Origin: Brugia malayi | Lineage: Eukaryota; Nematoda; Chromadorea; Rhabditida; Onchocercidae | Assembly: GCF_000002995.4 (NCBI RefSeq) | Contig: NW_025062479.1 | Location: forward strand, 24,172,221-24,236,220 | Length of the DNA: 64,000 nucleotides | Direction: 5' to 3' | Position numbers and translations under genes: made by a program | The notes under the pieces: model-generated | The model's input: the letters and a program-made list of their open reading frames with translations, nothing else | Databases searched by the model: none | Told to the model about the DNA's origin: nothing | In this document: piece after piece, positions 37,201 to 49,200 of the stretch | How positions within the stretch are numbered: position 1 is the first letter of the stretch | Layout of the letters: every line of letters begins with the position of its first letter

Positions 37201-38800
37201 CTTTTTCTATCCATTTCTCTAATATCTTTTTCTTTTATTCATTAATTATTGTGAAAAAAAAGAAGAGAAGAAAGGAATTTTTGAATTGCATAACGATAAT
37301 TAATTAGTAGTAAATAGTCAGTCATAATTTTTGTTTTGAAAATTATCTTCTTATTTTTGAAAAATAGGATATACAATAAAATGATAAAGTAATTTTGCTT
37401 AAATTAACTAATAATAATAATAAATTGCAAATAGAATAAAATTATTTTTTTAAATATTTTCACATACCATTAATTCAATCATTTTTTCTGCTCCTTTTTT
37501 TTTTTTTTTTGCTTCATATTATAATTAATATTTGTTATATTCATAATAAATTATTAATGCATGAATTTGAAGTGTAATTTTTGCCCGTTTCCTTGTTGCT
37601 ACCCATATTTTTGTTCCCATTCCCAACATTTCATTTTTCTTTTTCCCATTTTTTCTTTTTTTTTAAAATAATATATATACAGTGATGAATTTTTTCTTTT
37701 GAAATTGAAACGTAATTGCTTTTTTTGTAAGAAAAAATAGAGCAAAAAACAATACCCGAATAATTTTACTACTGTAGGATTACAGTACTGATCGACAACT
37801 GCTGGCTACTGTAATTGTGAATGCTAACGGCTGTTCTGGTTACTGTAGCATGAAAAACGGTGTTCAATAAAAATTATTATTTATTGTAGCTATAAATCAA
37901 GTGAACAACTAATGATTTATGTATGATACAGTATTATTTAACAATTACTAAAGATACAGTATTAATTAACAATTATTAATGATCAATTATCGTAATGTAA
38001 ATCGCAGTACTGATTAACAATCTGCAGAAAACAAAAAAAAAGCAAATTAAATTCAACAAAAATTTAAATCAAAACAAAAAATATATATTATGATTCGATT
38101 AAATCATTATTTTCATACTTATTCAGTGTAATTTCAATATTTTTTTCAGTTTTCTTACAAATAGTCATGATTAAGAAAAAATAAAAGTAATAAAATAGCT
38201 TTAAATCTATTAGCTCCATATTTGTAGTTTTATTTTCAACAAAATTTTTTCAAATAACATTTGCAGATTTAGCAGTTAAACATAAACAAAGCATAAGATG
38301 AAGAATTATATTTCAAATATTTTTTTTGTTTACATAAATACAATAATTGAAATGACAAAAAAATAGGATTTGAATTTAGTTTGGTTTGTCCATGTCAAAA
38401 AAAAAAAATAATACATTTGCTTTAACTTTTTTCTTTAATTTTTTTTTTTTTTCTGAAAATATTACAAGAATTCAAAATATCTTCAAAAAATTATAATTTT
38501 TCATTTTTTGTTTTCATTGAACAATTAAATAGTAAACATGTAATAATAAGTTAAAGAAAATGAAGCAATTATTCATATTTATTAAATATTTTCATTGAAA
38601 AATGAAAATAGTACAAGGTGGTTAATATTTAATTATTTCAAAAGAAAAATAATATTAAAGTAAGCTTTATTATCAAAGTAATATTAAACTAAGTTTTGTT
38701 ATCAATTAATAACAACTGAATACATTCATTTTAAAATACATTAGAGTAAATTATATTTTATAAATTTAAATTTTGCATTTACATTTCCACTATTTAATAG
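34294..38800. other. 3' flank and intergenic region between convergent genes
   Basis: Contains the 3' UTR of the zinc-finger gene (an AATAAA at about 34544 is one possible poly(A) signal) and AT-rich spacer with many T runs. A patch at 37750-37870 is more balanced and repeats TACTGTA and its complement several times. No exon with acceptable splice sites was found. Confidence 0.6.
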
Positions 38801-38827
38801 TTTTTTTTTTCATTTTTATTTATAAAT

Positions 38828-39931
38828 TTAATCTTTTTTTTTTAAATTTTCGGTTTTTTTTTCAGCTTTTTTAGTAATATTTTGATATTTTTTAGTTGTT
38901 GATTGCAGCATTGTTTTATTTACACTAACTATTGTTGTTGTTTTTATTATTTTCTCAGTTTTTTTAGGTATTACTGTTTTCGTATGACGAGTTATAAATG
39001 TAAATTTTACAGTGAAATTATGAATATTTGGAAGAATAATTTTTCTATATTGATTACGATAATATGCTTCACCTGCCTGATCATCATCAAAATCCGGATA
39101 ATGTCGTTTCAGTGGTCGTGCATCAGTCCAAAAACGTTTTGAACGATTCACTGATAATATTTCCGATTGTTCCATCATTTTTCTTGATAATATTTTCTTG
39201 TTTACATTACTGTTGATGCTATTTATTGGTATAAACATCAATAGGATGAAATCTGTGCAAACAATTAATGTAAATAAACAAACAAATAAACAAAGTAGCT
39301 ACTAATTACCTTTTGTAGAAAATTAAAATGAATAATTGATGAATTTTTGTTTTCTTTTTGTTTACTAAATTTGTGTCATTTTGAAGAATAAATTTAAATT
39401 TGTTATCTTTTACAGAAATTAAAATGAATAATTGATGAATTTTTGTTTACTAAATTTTGTCATTTTGAAGATTAAATTTAAATTTGTTATCTTTTACAGA
39501 AATTAAAATGAATAATTAATGAATTTTTGTTTTCTTTTTGTTTACTAAATTCTGTCATCTTGAAGAATAAATTTAAATTTGCACTAATAAAATAAAAAAT
39601 TATAGTAGAGTTAGTAAAAGAATTTTTGCAAACTATTTTATCATATATACAGAGTCTATTTAAGTTTTAAATTTCATTTGAATTTATCAACTTGCTCATG
39701 CAACAAATGATTATGCTGTGTAAAAATGTAATTTTAGATAAACTTAAAAATGGAATAAAATAACGAATAAAATTAAAATGAAACTATTTCAATTAATTCT
39801 TTTAGTTTATAGTTGCTCTTTTCACTTTAAACAAGATTTAAAAAAAATTTAAATTTATTTAAATTAAGAAAAAAATATTCATTACCAGTTATAATGATAG
39901 CTGGATAAAATTTCAAATTATTTTCAACCAT
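38828..39931 (-). CDS. Small putative secreted protein with RSKR site, 156 aa
   Basis: Two exons, 39931-39886 and 39252-38828, join in phase (ACTG|GTAATG donor, TTTGCACAG acceptor) into 156 codons. Residues 8-30 form a hydrophobic leader (PAIIITDFILLMFIPI) typical of a signal peptide or anchor, with one Asp inside it. RSKR at 52-55, matching the furin-type RXKR pattern, is followed by FWTDARPL, then KR at 64-65, then an acidic HYPDFDDDQAGEAYY segment. The C-terminal half is Lys/Thr-rich with three N-glycosylation sequons (NFT 94, NKT 127, NIT 140) and ends KKKD. Downstream AATAAA is present about 10 bp after the stop. A peptide precursor is possible, but no amidation Gly is present. No family recognised. 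Confidence 0.6.
39330..39600. repeat. Intronic repeat of about 75-110 bp, three copies
   Basis: In the only intron of the small secreted-protein gene. Copies share AGAAATTAAAATGAATAATT, GATGAATTTTTGTTT and TTTTGAAGAATAAATTTAAA. The middle copy lacks a TTTCTTTTTG segment. Confidence 0.85.
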
Positions 39932-40789
39932 TTCCTTTTCTAAAATTAAATATTATCTAATATTATTTTTAAACAACAAATTATACAATTTGGCTAAGCG
40001 GAATCCTAAAAAAAAAAGAATGAACAAATAAAACAAATAACTATAAAATCGATAACTATAAACAAGCAAATTCTAAAATGAACAAATTAAGTAACCTAAA
40101 ATTAGCAAATAAATATAAATAAAAGATTTAATAATTAAAAAAAAAAAATTATTACTTATTAATATGTTAAGAAAATTAAAAGTATTTGTTATCATTTAAA
40201 AAAAAAAAAAATGCTTTGCTGTAAAATTTTTGATCTTTTGTTTTTCTCGAGGATTCTAATATTTTAATCATTCTCGTATAGAAATGAAATTTTAACAATT
40301 TAAAAAACTAATTAACTTAACAAATAATATATTTGTAGCAATGCAAAAATTTTAATTTCATTTTAAAAAAGAAAGAAAAAGAGGTTTTTGAGGGAAATTA
40401 TGGAAAAAGCACCAATCAATTAAAATGTTTTTCAAATTTAAATGAAAATTTTGCAAGCAAATTGTTCATCACCGCTTCGATCATTTCCATTAATAATTTA
40501 TACATTTTGGAAAAAGACAATTTGCGCTTTGATTGTATAAATAAAATGATTTAGAATTAATAAAATACATTTTATTTCAGCATTACAATATCTATTATTC
40601 ATATTTTAATTTGCTTATTTATTTATTTTTTTTTTTTTTACCAAATATTTTCGAAAAGTTTTTTTTTTTTTCTCTCTTCCACTTTGCGGCGCTTTTTTCA
40701 GTGGTAAAAATAAAATTAATTTTAGGATCAATTAGAAAAAGAATGTAAATGAATTCGAAATAAAATTTTTATGCCTAAAATATGTTATT

Positions 40790-41125
40790 AAATCTTACTT
40801 AAATATCCTAAATGATATCATATCTTACTCAAAAATATCCTAAATAATATGATATCTTACTTATCCTAAATGATAAGTTATCTTACTTAAAAATATTCTA
40901 AATGATAAGATATCTTACTTAAAAATATTCTAAATGATAAGATATCTTACTTAAAAATATTTTAATGATAAGATATCTTACTTAAAAATATTCTAAATGA
41001 TAAGATATCTTACTTAAAAATATTCTAAATGATAAGATATCTTACTTAAAAATATTCTAAATGATAAGATATCTTACTTAAAAATATCCTAAATGATATG
41101 GTATCTTACTTAAAAATATCCTAAA
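40790..41125. repeat. 32-bp minisatellite with palindromic TAAGATATCTTA core
   Basis: The unit is GATATCTTACTTAAAAATAT plus TCTAAATGATAA, 32 bp, about 10 copies from perfect to diverged. Each copy contains a 12-bp perfect palindrome (TAAGATATCTTA), which also creates AGATAAG/CTTATC-like words. It ends about 60 bp before a candidate exon on the minus strand. Confidence 0.93.
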
Positions 41126-41184
41126 ATGATATGGCAATTCCTGAAATTACTTGTATATCTATCATATCATTAATAGTAACGTTT

Positions 41185-41324
41185 CTAGTCTGATCCTGTT
41201 CCGGATTCTTTACGGATTAGCCAAGATGGTTCAAATATTTTATGCAAAATATTTTTTCGTATTTCTTCCTCATAAATGAAAATTTCAATGGAAGATAGCA
41301 GCTCACAAATGGGAAATATATTTA
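41185..41324 (-). CDS. Candidate isolated terminal exon (45 codons)
   Basis: The minus strand is open from an acceptor-like CGTTAG (ending 41325) to TAG at 41187-41185. It encodes a protein-like segment that includes EIFIYEEEIRKNILHKIFEP and WLIRKESGTGSD. Codon composition and G+C (about 35%) stand out from the surroundings. Its phase (needs one preceding base) matches the end of exon 44474-44378 of the ERICH3-like gene, so it could be an alternative last exon of that gene across a 3-kb intron. Equally, it could be a decayed fragment or belong to an upstream part of the small gene at 38.8-39.9 kb. No recognised family. Confidence 0.35.
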
Positions 41325-41755
41325 CTAACGTATGCCAATAGTATTATATGAACTATGACCTCTGGCAAAATACAGGCCAACTGTAGTGCTGGTACCATGG
41401 CCCAATTACATTGCCAAAACTCTTGTTACCGAAAGTTACTATAACCTACCCAAAGTTATATATTACCAGAAGTTACTTTTACTTTTAACTTTTACTTACT
41501 TCAATTAATAAAAAAATTGTGAAAGAAGGATCGATCACAACATTCACTACCATATGCTAATTGCATTATATGACCTATGACCTTTGGCTGGTACCATAGC
41601 CCAAATACATTGTTAAAACTATTATTACCCAAAGTTTTGTTACCAGAAGTTACTACAACTTACCCAAAGTTATATATTACCAGAAGTTACTTATACTTTT
41701 AACTTTTACTTACTTCAATTAATGAAAAAATTGTGAATGAAAAATCAATCAGAAT
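41325..41755. repeat. About 215-bp tandem duplication containing DR1 motifs
   Basis: The blocks TATTATATGA(A/C)CTATGACCT, CTGGTACCATGGCCCAA, AGTTATATATTACCAGAAGT and TTTTAACTTTTACTTACTTC occur in the same order in 41325-41515 and 41545-41735. The copies differ by small indels and substitutions. The duplication starts right at the 5' edge of the candidate exon 41324-41185. Confidence 0.9.
41571..41583 (-). promoter_or_regulatory. Perfect DR1 nuclear-receptor site candidate
   Basis: TGACCTATGACCT is, on the minus strand, AGGTCA-T-AGGTCA, an exact direct repeat with 1-bp spacing. A one-base-degenerate version, TGAACTATGACCT, occupies the equivalent place (41349-41361) in the other copy of the duplication. 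Both lie about 1.4-1.65 kb upstream of the start codon of the small secreted-protein gene on the same strand. Known DR1 binders are RXR/HNF4-class receptors; use here is inference. Confidence 0.4.
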
Positions 41756-43204
41756 AACAAAACAATATTTTATACTGGAAAATACAATACCTAAAAACAT
41801 AAATACTTAAAAAAAAAAAAACAAAATGATGATAGTTTAGATACTAAACTAATATTTCAACATATAAACAAAAAGAAAAAAGAAATTTTTTTTTTAAAAG
41901 AAAAGGAATTTTTGAGAAATTTCCAAATATTTTGTACATCAAAATAATGAATATAAAAATAATTGATTAATTAATTAATTAACTAATCAATCAATAAATA
42001 AAAAAGTTTAAGAAAAAAAAAAGAATTTTTCTCATTTTTTATAACAAACAAAAATAATTCATTCTATTTTAATTGTAATAAATAATTTTTAATGAAGAAT
42101 GAAATGAATAACAAAATTTGAATAATATTTCAATGATATTTTTCTAAAATTATTACTGATCATTTGATTATTAATTCATAATATTAATTGGTATAAAATA
42201 GCACTTTTAATTTCTATTAAAAATTATTTAAAATATTTGAAGACAATTTCATTTCATTCAAAATAACAATTACACATTTACATTTTATAATTTCAACAAC
42301 ATTTCAAACATTTTAACATCTCAGATATTACTATTCCTGTAAAAATATATATCAGTAAAATAAATATTTTATCATTTTTATCAAATTCATTTATCATTTT
42401 TTCTTTCATTCCGTTTTTATTTTATTCTAAAATAAATTTAATAAACGATAAGCTTGAAATTCTCAAAATTTTTTTTTTGTTAATTTTAAATTTAATAAAA
42501 AAAGACTTTATGTCTAGCATTATTTTAGCAAAATCCTTTTTTTTTTTTTTCTGATATTAGCAAAAAAACAAAATGAAATTTTCTTTTTTTGCTAAAAAAT
42601 TTTGAAAAGAAAAAAATTGAATATATTAATAATTTTTTTTTTTCATTCTATCGTAAGTTTTATTTATAAATTTTTACAAAAATTAAACTTTACTCTTCCA
42701 CAATTTCAAAAATTAATTGAACTTTTTTTTTTAAATAACAACAATTCATTTTTGGAATACAAATTTATATTACTAATAAATAGCTGAGAAATTTCATAAA
42801 AAACGTATTTTAAAAAGAAATTTGCCCTTCTTTTTTCCTTTCTTTCTTTCTCTCTCTCTCTCTCTCCTTCTCACTCTTTTAAATTGATAAAAATGATAAA
42901 ATTATTATCTATTTAAAGTTATAATGCAATTTAATCCAAATATCACTGTATGATATTAATTACAAAATGCATTATGATAATTAATTTTCTCTTAAATTAA
43001 ATATAAATAACAAAAGTGAGAAAAAAAAAAATTAAATTAAATTAAAAATAAAAATGTGAATTTCAGAGTATTCGTTGTGTTGAAAAATAAACAAATAAAC
43101 AATTATTTAAAAAAGATTCTTTTTTTTTTTTGAATTTTTGATAAAAAAAAAAAATGAAAAAAAAGTTTATTTTTTTTTCAGGAATTATCTATATCATTGA
43201 ATTT

Positions 43205-43210
43205 TTTATT
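43205..43210 (-). terminator. Putative poly(A) signal of the ERICH3-like gene
   Basis: AATAAA on the minus strand, about 45 bp after the predicted TAA at 43257-43255. AATAAA is common by chance in DNA of this composition, so the evidence is mainly its position. Confidence 0.4.
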
Positions 43211-43254
43211 TCAACCATTTTCATTCATTCATCTTTTTGTGATTTTCCAATCGT

Positions 43255-46200
43255 TTAACTGATAGAATGTTCTCCTGAAAAAAAAAAAAAAAAAAGGAAA
43301 CCTGAAATAATACTGAAATTCATTACTTCTGATATTAGATAAATGAATATTATTTTATTTATTAAAAAATTATCACAGTAATATATCTTTCTAAAGATAA
43401 AAATTCATCTTAAACTTTGTAATTTCAAAATTTAATTTTAAAAATAGTAAATGTAATATATTAGTTTATTTTATATTGAATTAATAAATTTGATAAATTT
43501 TCTGGCTGATAAAAAAAATGAGTGATAAAGCCATTGTTTTATCATTTTTAAAATATTACTGTTAAATGAATGTTTTTTTTTCAGTTATAAGAGACATAAA
43601 TGATAAGAATAAGTTTAATTTTTCTATTATTTCCGTAATTACTATTTATCACTGATAATTGCCTTTATCATTATCACTAAAACACTTACTGTTTAAGAGG
43701 TATAAATGATAAGAGTAAATTTTATTTTCTTCTTATTTTTCTAATTACTATTTATTACTGATAATTGCCTTTATCATTATCACTAAAACACCTACTGTTT
43801 GCGAGTACGAATGATAAGAATAATTTTTATTTTTTAATTCGTTCTTAATTACAGCTTATTATTGATAACTGCCTTTATCATTATCACTAAAATACTTTCT
43901 GTGAGAGATATGAATGATAAGAATAAATTCTTTTATATTATTTCTCTAATTACTATTTATCACTGATAATTGCTTTTATGATTATCACTAAAATATTACT
44001 ATTTACAGTGATAACTTCTAATTACTATTTATCTTTATCGCTAAACCACTTATTGTTTACAGTGATAACTTCTGATTACTATTTGTCATTATCACTAAAT
44101 CACTTACTGTTTACAGTGATAACTTCTGATTACTATTTGTCATTATCACTAAACCACTTATTGTTTACAGTGATAACTTCTGATTACTATTTGTCATTAT
44201 CACTAAATCACTTACTGTTTACAGTGATAACTTCTGATTACTATTTGTCATTATCACTAAACCACTTATTGTTTACAGTGATAACTTCTGATTACTATTT
44301 GTCATTATCACTAAACCACTTATTGTTTACAGTGATAACTTCTGATTACTATTTGTCATTATCACTAAATCACTTACTGTTTACAGTGATAACTTCCTGT
44401 TCTTCCGCTCCTGTATTACTTTGCTCCAATAATAGTTGCTGATCACTTAGCATATTGCATTCTTCCGTTTCTTCCTACATAAAAAAATTTAAAAAAATAA
44501 TTAAATTTTTTTAACTTAATGATTTTTTTTAAGAAAAAATTTTTTTATTCAATTCTAATTAATTTGAAATTTTAAAGAATTAAGAAATGAATGAATAAAC
44601 AAAAATTAAAAACAAATTAAAATTAATTTAAAACGTAAACAAACCTCATATTTCATTGATTTCATATGAAATGTTTCTTGCATTGCTGAAATATTTGCAT
44701 TCATATCAGCTGAACAAATATTTTTTGATTCATTAAGTAAATTTATTGTTTGAATATTTTGCATATTGCAAATTCGCACTTCTGGATTTCCATTTTTATC
44801 AGTTATCAATGGAATTTTATCATTATCACACATGAAAGTGTCTATATTTGATGGAAAATAATTGTTAAATTCATTCTCAATTGATTCATTTATTGAATTT
44901 AAAATTAATTGACCATCTGCTGTTAAACCACTGATTAAATAGCAATATTTTGTTGTGATATCATTAGTAGCTTGAGAAATTTCATTTTTGAATTTTCTAT
45001 TTTCCAATTTCAATTCCTGTTTGATACATTCCGGAAATTCATCAACAATAGAATTTGTTACTTGTTGTAGAGAAATACTATTTCTAACATTTGATTCACA
45101 TTCACTTAACATATATTCATCCTGAGCATTATCACTGCTCTGATAAGGAACTGATATGTTCATTTGTTCACTGATAATACCATTTGATTCGGATATTATC
45201 ATATTCTTATCAGAATTAATCATTTCATCTGTAAGCATTGATGAAGCAATGTTACATTCAGAATGCGAATTTTCCACTGATCTTTGCACTTTCTCATCTG
45301 ATTTTAATTTTGATAAATCAGTACCTGTAAATTGAGTTCCACATTCCGGAATGCATTCAGGAACAACAGATTCAGTTTTAGCAATTTTTTCAATTTCATC
45401 TTTTGATATTTTACGTTTTTCAATTCTTTCATCAGTTAATTCTGCAATATTTTGTATTATATCATTCATATATTGTTCCAAAAAGTCATTTAGCTGCTCT
45501 TTCATCGATTGTTTCATCTCATTCACTTTTTCCGGTTCATTCGTAGATATTCCGGAATATTCCGGATCCATCATTTTAGCATTATCTTTCTCTATTATCA
45601 TTGATTGTTTGATTGCTTCGTTATCAGTTTGCATTGTTATCATTTTTCTCATATTATCAAGATCTGAAATTGTCGTTTCATCACTACAAACAACAATTTT
45701 CGGAATTCCTTCATTGCATCTAGAATTTATTGTATTAGATATTTTCTCGAAATCTTTTGGCGCAAATAATTTCGATGATAATTTCTTTTCTTCTTTATCA
45801 CTGATAATAACATTATCATTTTCCTCAGCTAATATTTCATTTTTTTCAATTTCTTCTCGACTACATTCTGATATAACTTGTCGCGAAATCATTGAATTTT
45901 CTTCGAGAGCATTTAATTCAATCGATGATACATCTGAGCGTGGAATTGTTGATATCAATGAATTTTCAATGCATTCAGATAAATCAGATTCCATTTCTGT
46001 TCCATTCATTTTATCAATGCTCTTATCACTGATAACATTTTCTGTTGAATAGTTGTTTTCAAAAGAATGATCAGTATCAGTGATTGACCTATTCAAAGTG
46101 AAAGTATTGATCTGATCATCTGTTTCGTGTTTTATTGTTTCAAGTGAAGTTAGAATAAACGGTTGAACATCTTGCATACCAGAAATTACAGGTTCAAATT

Positions 46201-49200
46201 TATTTGTTAATCCATCAATTATTAAATTTTCAGGATTCAATAATATTGATTCCGGAAGTTTTCCTTTTACTGGTGTTGTAATCATTTCAGGTTTAGCTAA
46301 CACAATTGTTTCAGTGTTACTTGCTTCAGTTATTTTATTATCGAAACTTTTGATGGATTGTTGAGTGATAGATTCAGGTGATTTTGATGCTTCTGATTCA
46401 GTTTGTAGAATACCCTGAATTCCGCCTCTTTCCGGCTCTATTCCGGCTGTTCCTTCTACTTCTGAAATTTCCATTTCATGTAATAACCTTTTCGTTTGCT
46501 CTTGTAGTGTCATATTTTCAGTAATTTCATCCTGTATTCTAGAATGAGATTTTTCAATTAAGGATGATGTATCATTGACCGGAATATCGGAAATTAAAGT
46601 AGACGATTCGGATGAAACAATAAATGATTCCGGTTTTTCATCACTTTGATGCTTATTATTAAAATTTAGATGATCGTCTATATCAGTATCACATTGTTGA
46701 ATTTTTGCATCAAAATTTTTATCAATTATTTTGTTTTCAGTTGCTGTAGTTGTTTCCTGATATTTTAACTGTTTATCGATGAGAAATTCCGGAAATTGTT
46801 CCACTTGAAAAAGATCTTTCACCGATTCCAATTCATTATTTTTTGTTGCAATTTCAATTTTTTCACCCAAATGTTCAGCATCAGCAGTTATTTGCTGTTC
46901 ATTTTCTACCGGATCATCCAATTGTTCAAATGAACTTTCCGATTTTGGCAACTCAAATGATTCATTGTTTGTTTCCGTTATTGACGTTGGCATTAGTTCC
47001 GGTGACTCAGACATTTTCCGAACTGGCGTTGATATTAGTTCCGGTAATTTTGATAATCTCTCAACATTACAGTCTTCTGTACCTTGATCAACCGAATATT
47101 CAGTCTTGTTTAATTCCGTAAAATCATTACGGCATTCCTGATCATCTGAAAATTCAATTTCTGTATAACATACATCTTCTATTGCACCAACAGAGCAAAG
47201 TTTTTCTGCTGATGCCGAATTTTTGCTAACCGGAATCGAATCATCCGTTACAAATTCGGTTAGCTTTTCTTCTGTAGCGGGAATTTCTTTTGCCTGATCT
47301 ACGGAATAGATTTCCGATATTACAACTGAATCATCTCCTTCCAATTTTCCTTCTGATGATATCTCTAAAATTTCACCATTAATTGCAACAAATTCATCTA
47401 CATCATATTCCGTATCCGTTTTATCCATTTGAATTTCTTCCCTTGCTATTGTTTCAGTAAAAACTGCATGTGTTATTTCAGGTATTTCAATATGTTTCTT
47501 AGTATTATCAATTTCCGATTGTTTATCCGTCTGCAATTCCGATTTCGATTCTAAAATGTTCATTCGTGCTGGTGATGAAATAATTTCATTAATTTTTTCA
47601 AAATTTTCATCTATCATTTTATCATCCACTGATGATAATTTATCTAATCTTTCATCTGAATGATAAATTGATTGATTTTGTTTACTATCAATTTGTGTAA
47701 TTTTTCTTTGATCAATTGAACTTTGACCTCTAGCTAATTGTTTTGTCTTCTTTTCCATTTTCATTCCAATTTTAGCTAAACATTGATCATCATCAGCAGC
47801 AGCATCATCATCAATCTCATCAGATAATATCATTTCCTGTGAATCACTATCATTTGGTATGGAATCAATTGAAGTTCGATGACTCATCATCAAATTTTCA
47901 ACTTCATCATCCGTTCTTTTCCATTTTGAAATAACAGATGAAGCATCAGCTGATGATAGATCAGCTATTTCAAATTCTGTCTTCTTTGAAATTTCTGTTG
48001 ATAAATCATCAAATGATAAATTTGAACTTTCCAAATGTTTAATTTCTAATTGCTTAAATTTTGCTTCTGATTCCGTAATCAGTTGTTGTGATACAGTCGA
48101 TTGAATTCTCTGCTCATCATTTATTGATAGTGTTGAAAAATTATTCATTGATGAAAGTGATTTTGCTGATATTGCTCCTTTTTCAATTTTTAAATCAATA
48201 CTTTCCGGTGATGTAATACCGGAATACATTTCTCTTTCATCATCATAATTTAATGCTGATTCGTCACTTCTATGTTCAATAATTTCCATTGTTGTCTTCA
48301 AGTCAGCATCATTTCCTAATTCCGGATCAGTTTTCGATTTCATTCTATCATCATCCACTTCTAATAATTTATGTCCTGTTAATGTTGTTGTTGTTGGCGT
48401 TGTTGGCGTTATTGTCTTTTTTTGCGCAACTTTTTTTCCTGGCGTTGTTGTCCTACAAAAAAAAAAGTTTTTTTTTTTTTTCTCATCTCAAATAAATCTT
48501 TAAAATCGGCTAAAATTTTTTTTTTTAAAAAATTAAAATTAGTTAAAATTTTTATATTTTATGAAATAAATGTATTTTTAATCGAATACTTATCAAATAG
48601 AAGTACTTATCAAACATAAAAAAGTTATCAAATATAAAATACTTATCAAATAGAAAAAAAGTTATCAAAAAGTTTTTTAAAGGGATTAAAAATTTGATTG
48701 ATTGGTAAATTTAAAAAAAAAAAGGGAATTAAATTAACAATAATTTACTTTTTTGCGCGCGATGTTTTGATAATATCTGATGCACCACTACTTTTTACAT
48801 TTGATAAAGTTACTGATAAGCGAGTGTTATTATCAGTACTAAGTTGTCGTTTTGATTGTAAACGGTTGTTAACATATGAATTATCAGATATACCACTTCT
48901 CGATGATTGTGGTTTAGTTGAACGACTACGATGTTGATTTAATGATTGAATACTTCTGAAAAAAAAAAAAAAAAGAAAAAATTAAATTAATAAAAATAAA
49001 AAAGAAATTTAAAAAAAAAAATTTTTTAGTTTTCTTTCTTTTTTTTCTTTCAGTTTTTCTCATTTTAAAAGATTTATTTTATTAAATTATACAAAAAAAA
49101 AAAGTTCAAAATAAGCTAATAATATTGTTAATAAATTATAAAAATGTAAAAAATTTTAAAAGATCTAAAAGAAAATTCAAAAAAAAAAAGAAATGTAAAA

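Noticed and set aside
43978..44442. Plus-strand ORF of 154 codons with an 18-residue repeat
   Set aside because: It is the 54-bp intronic array of the minus-strand ERICH3-like gene; 54 is a multiple of 3, so the frame stays open by periodicity.
45351..46052. Plus-strand ORF of 233 codons
   Set aside because: Antisense shadow of the large acidic exon; hydrophobic composition follows from complementing Glu/Asp/Ser codons.
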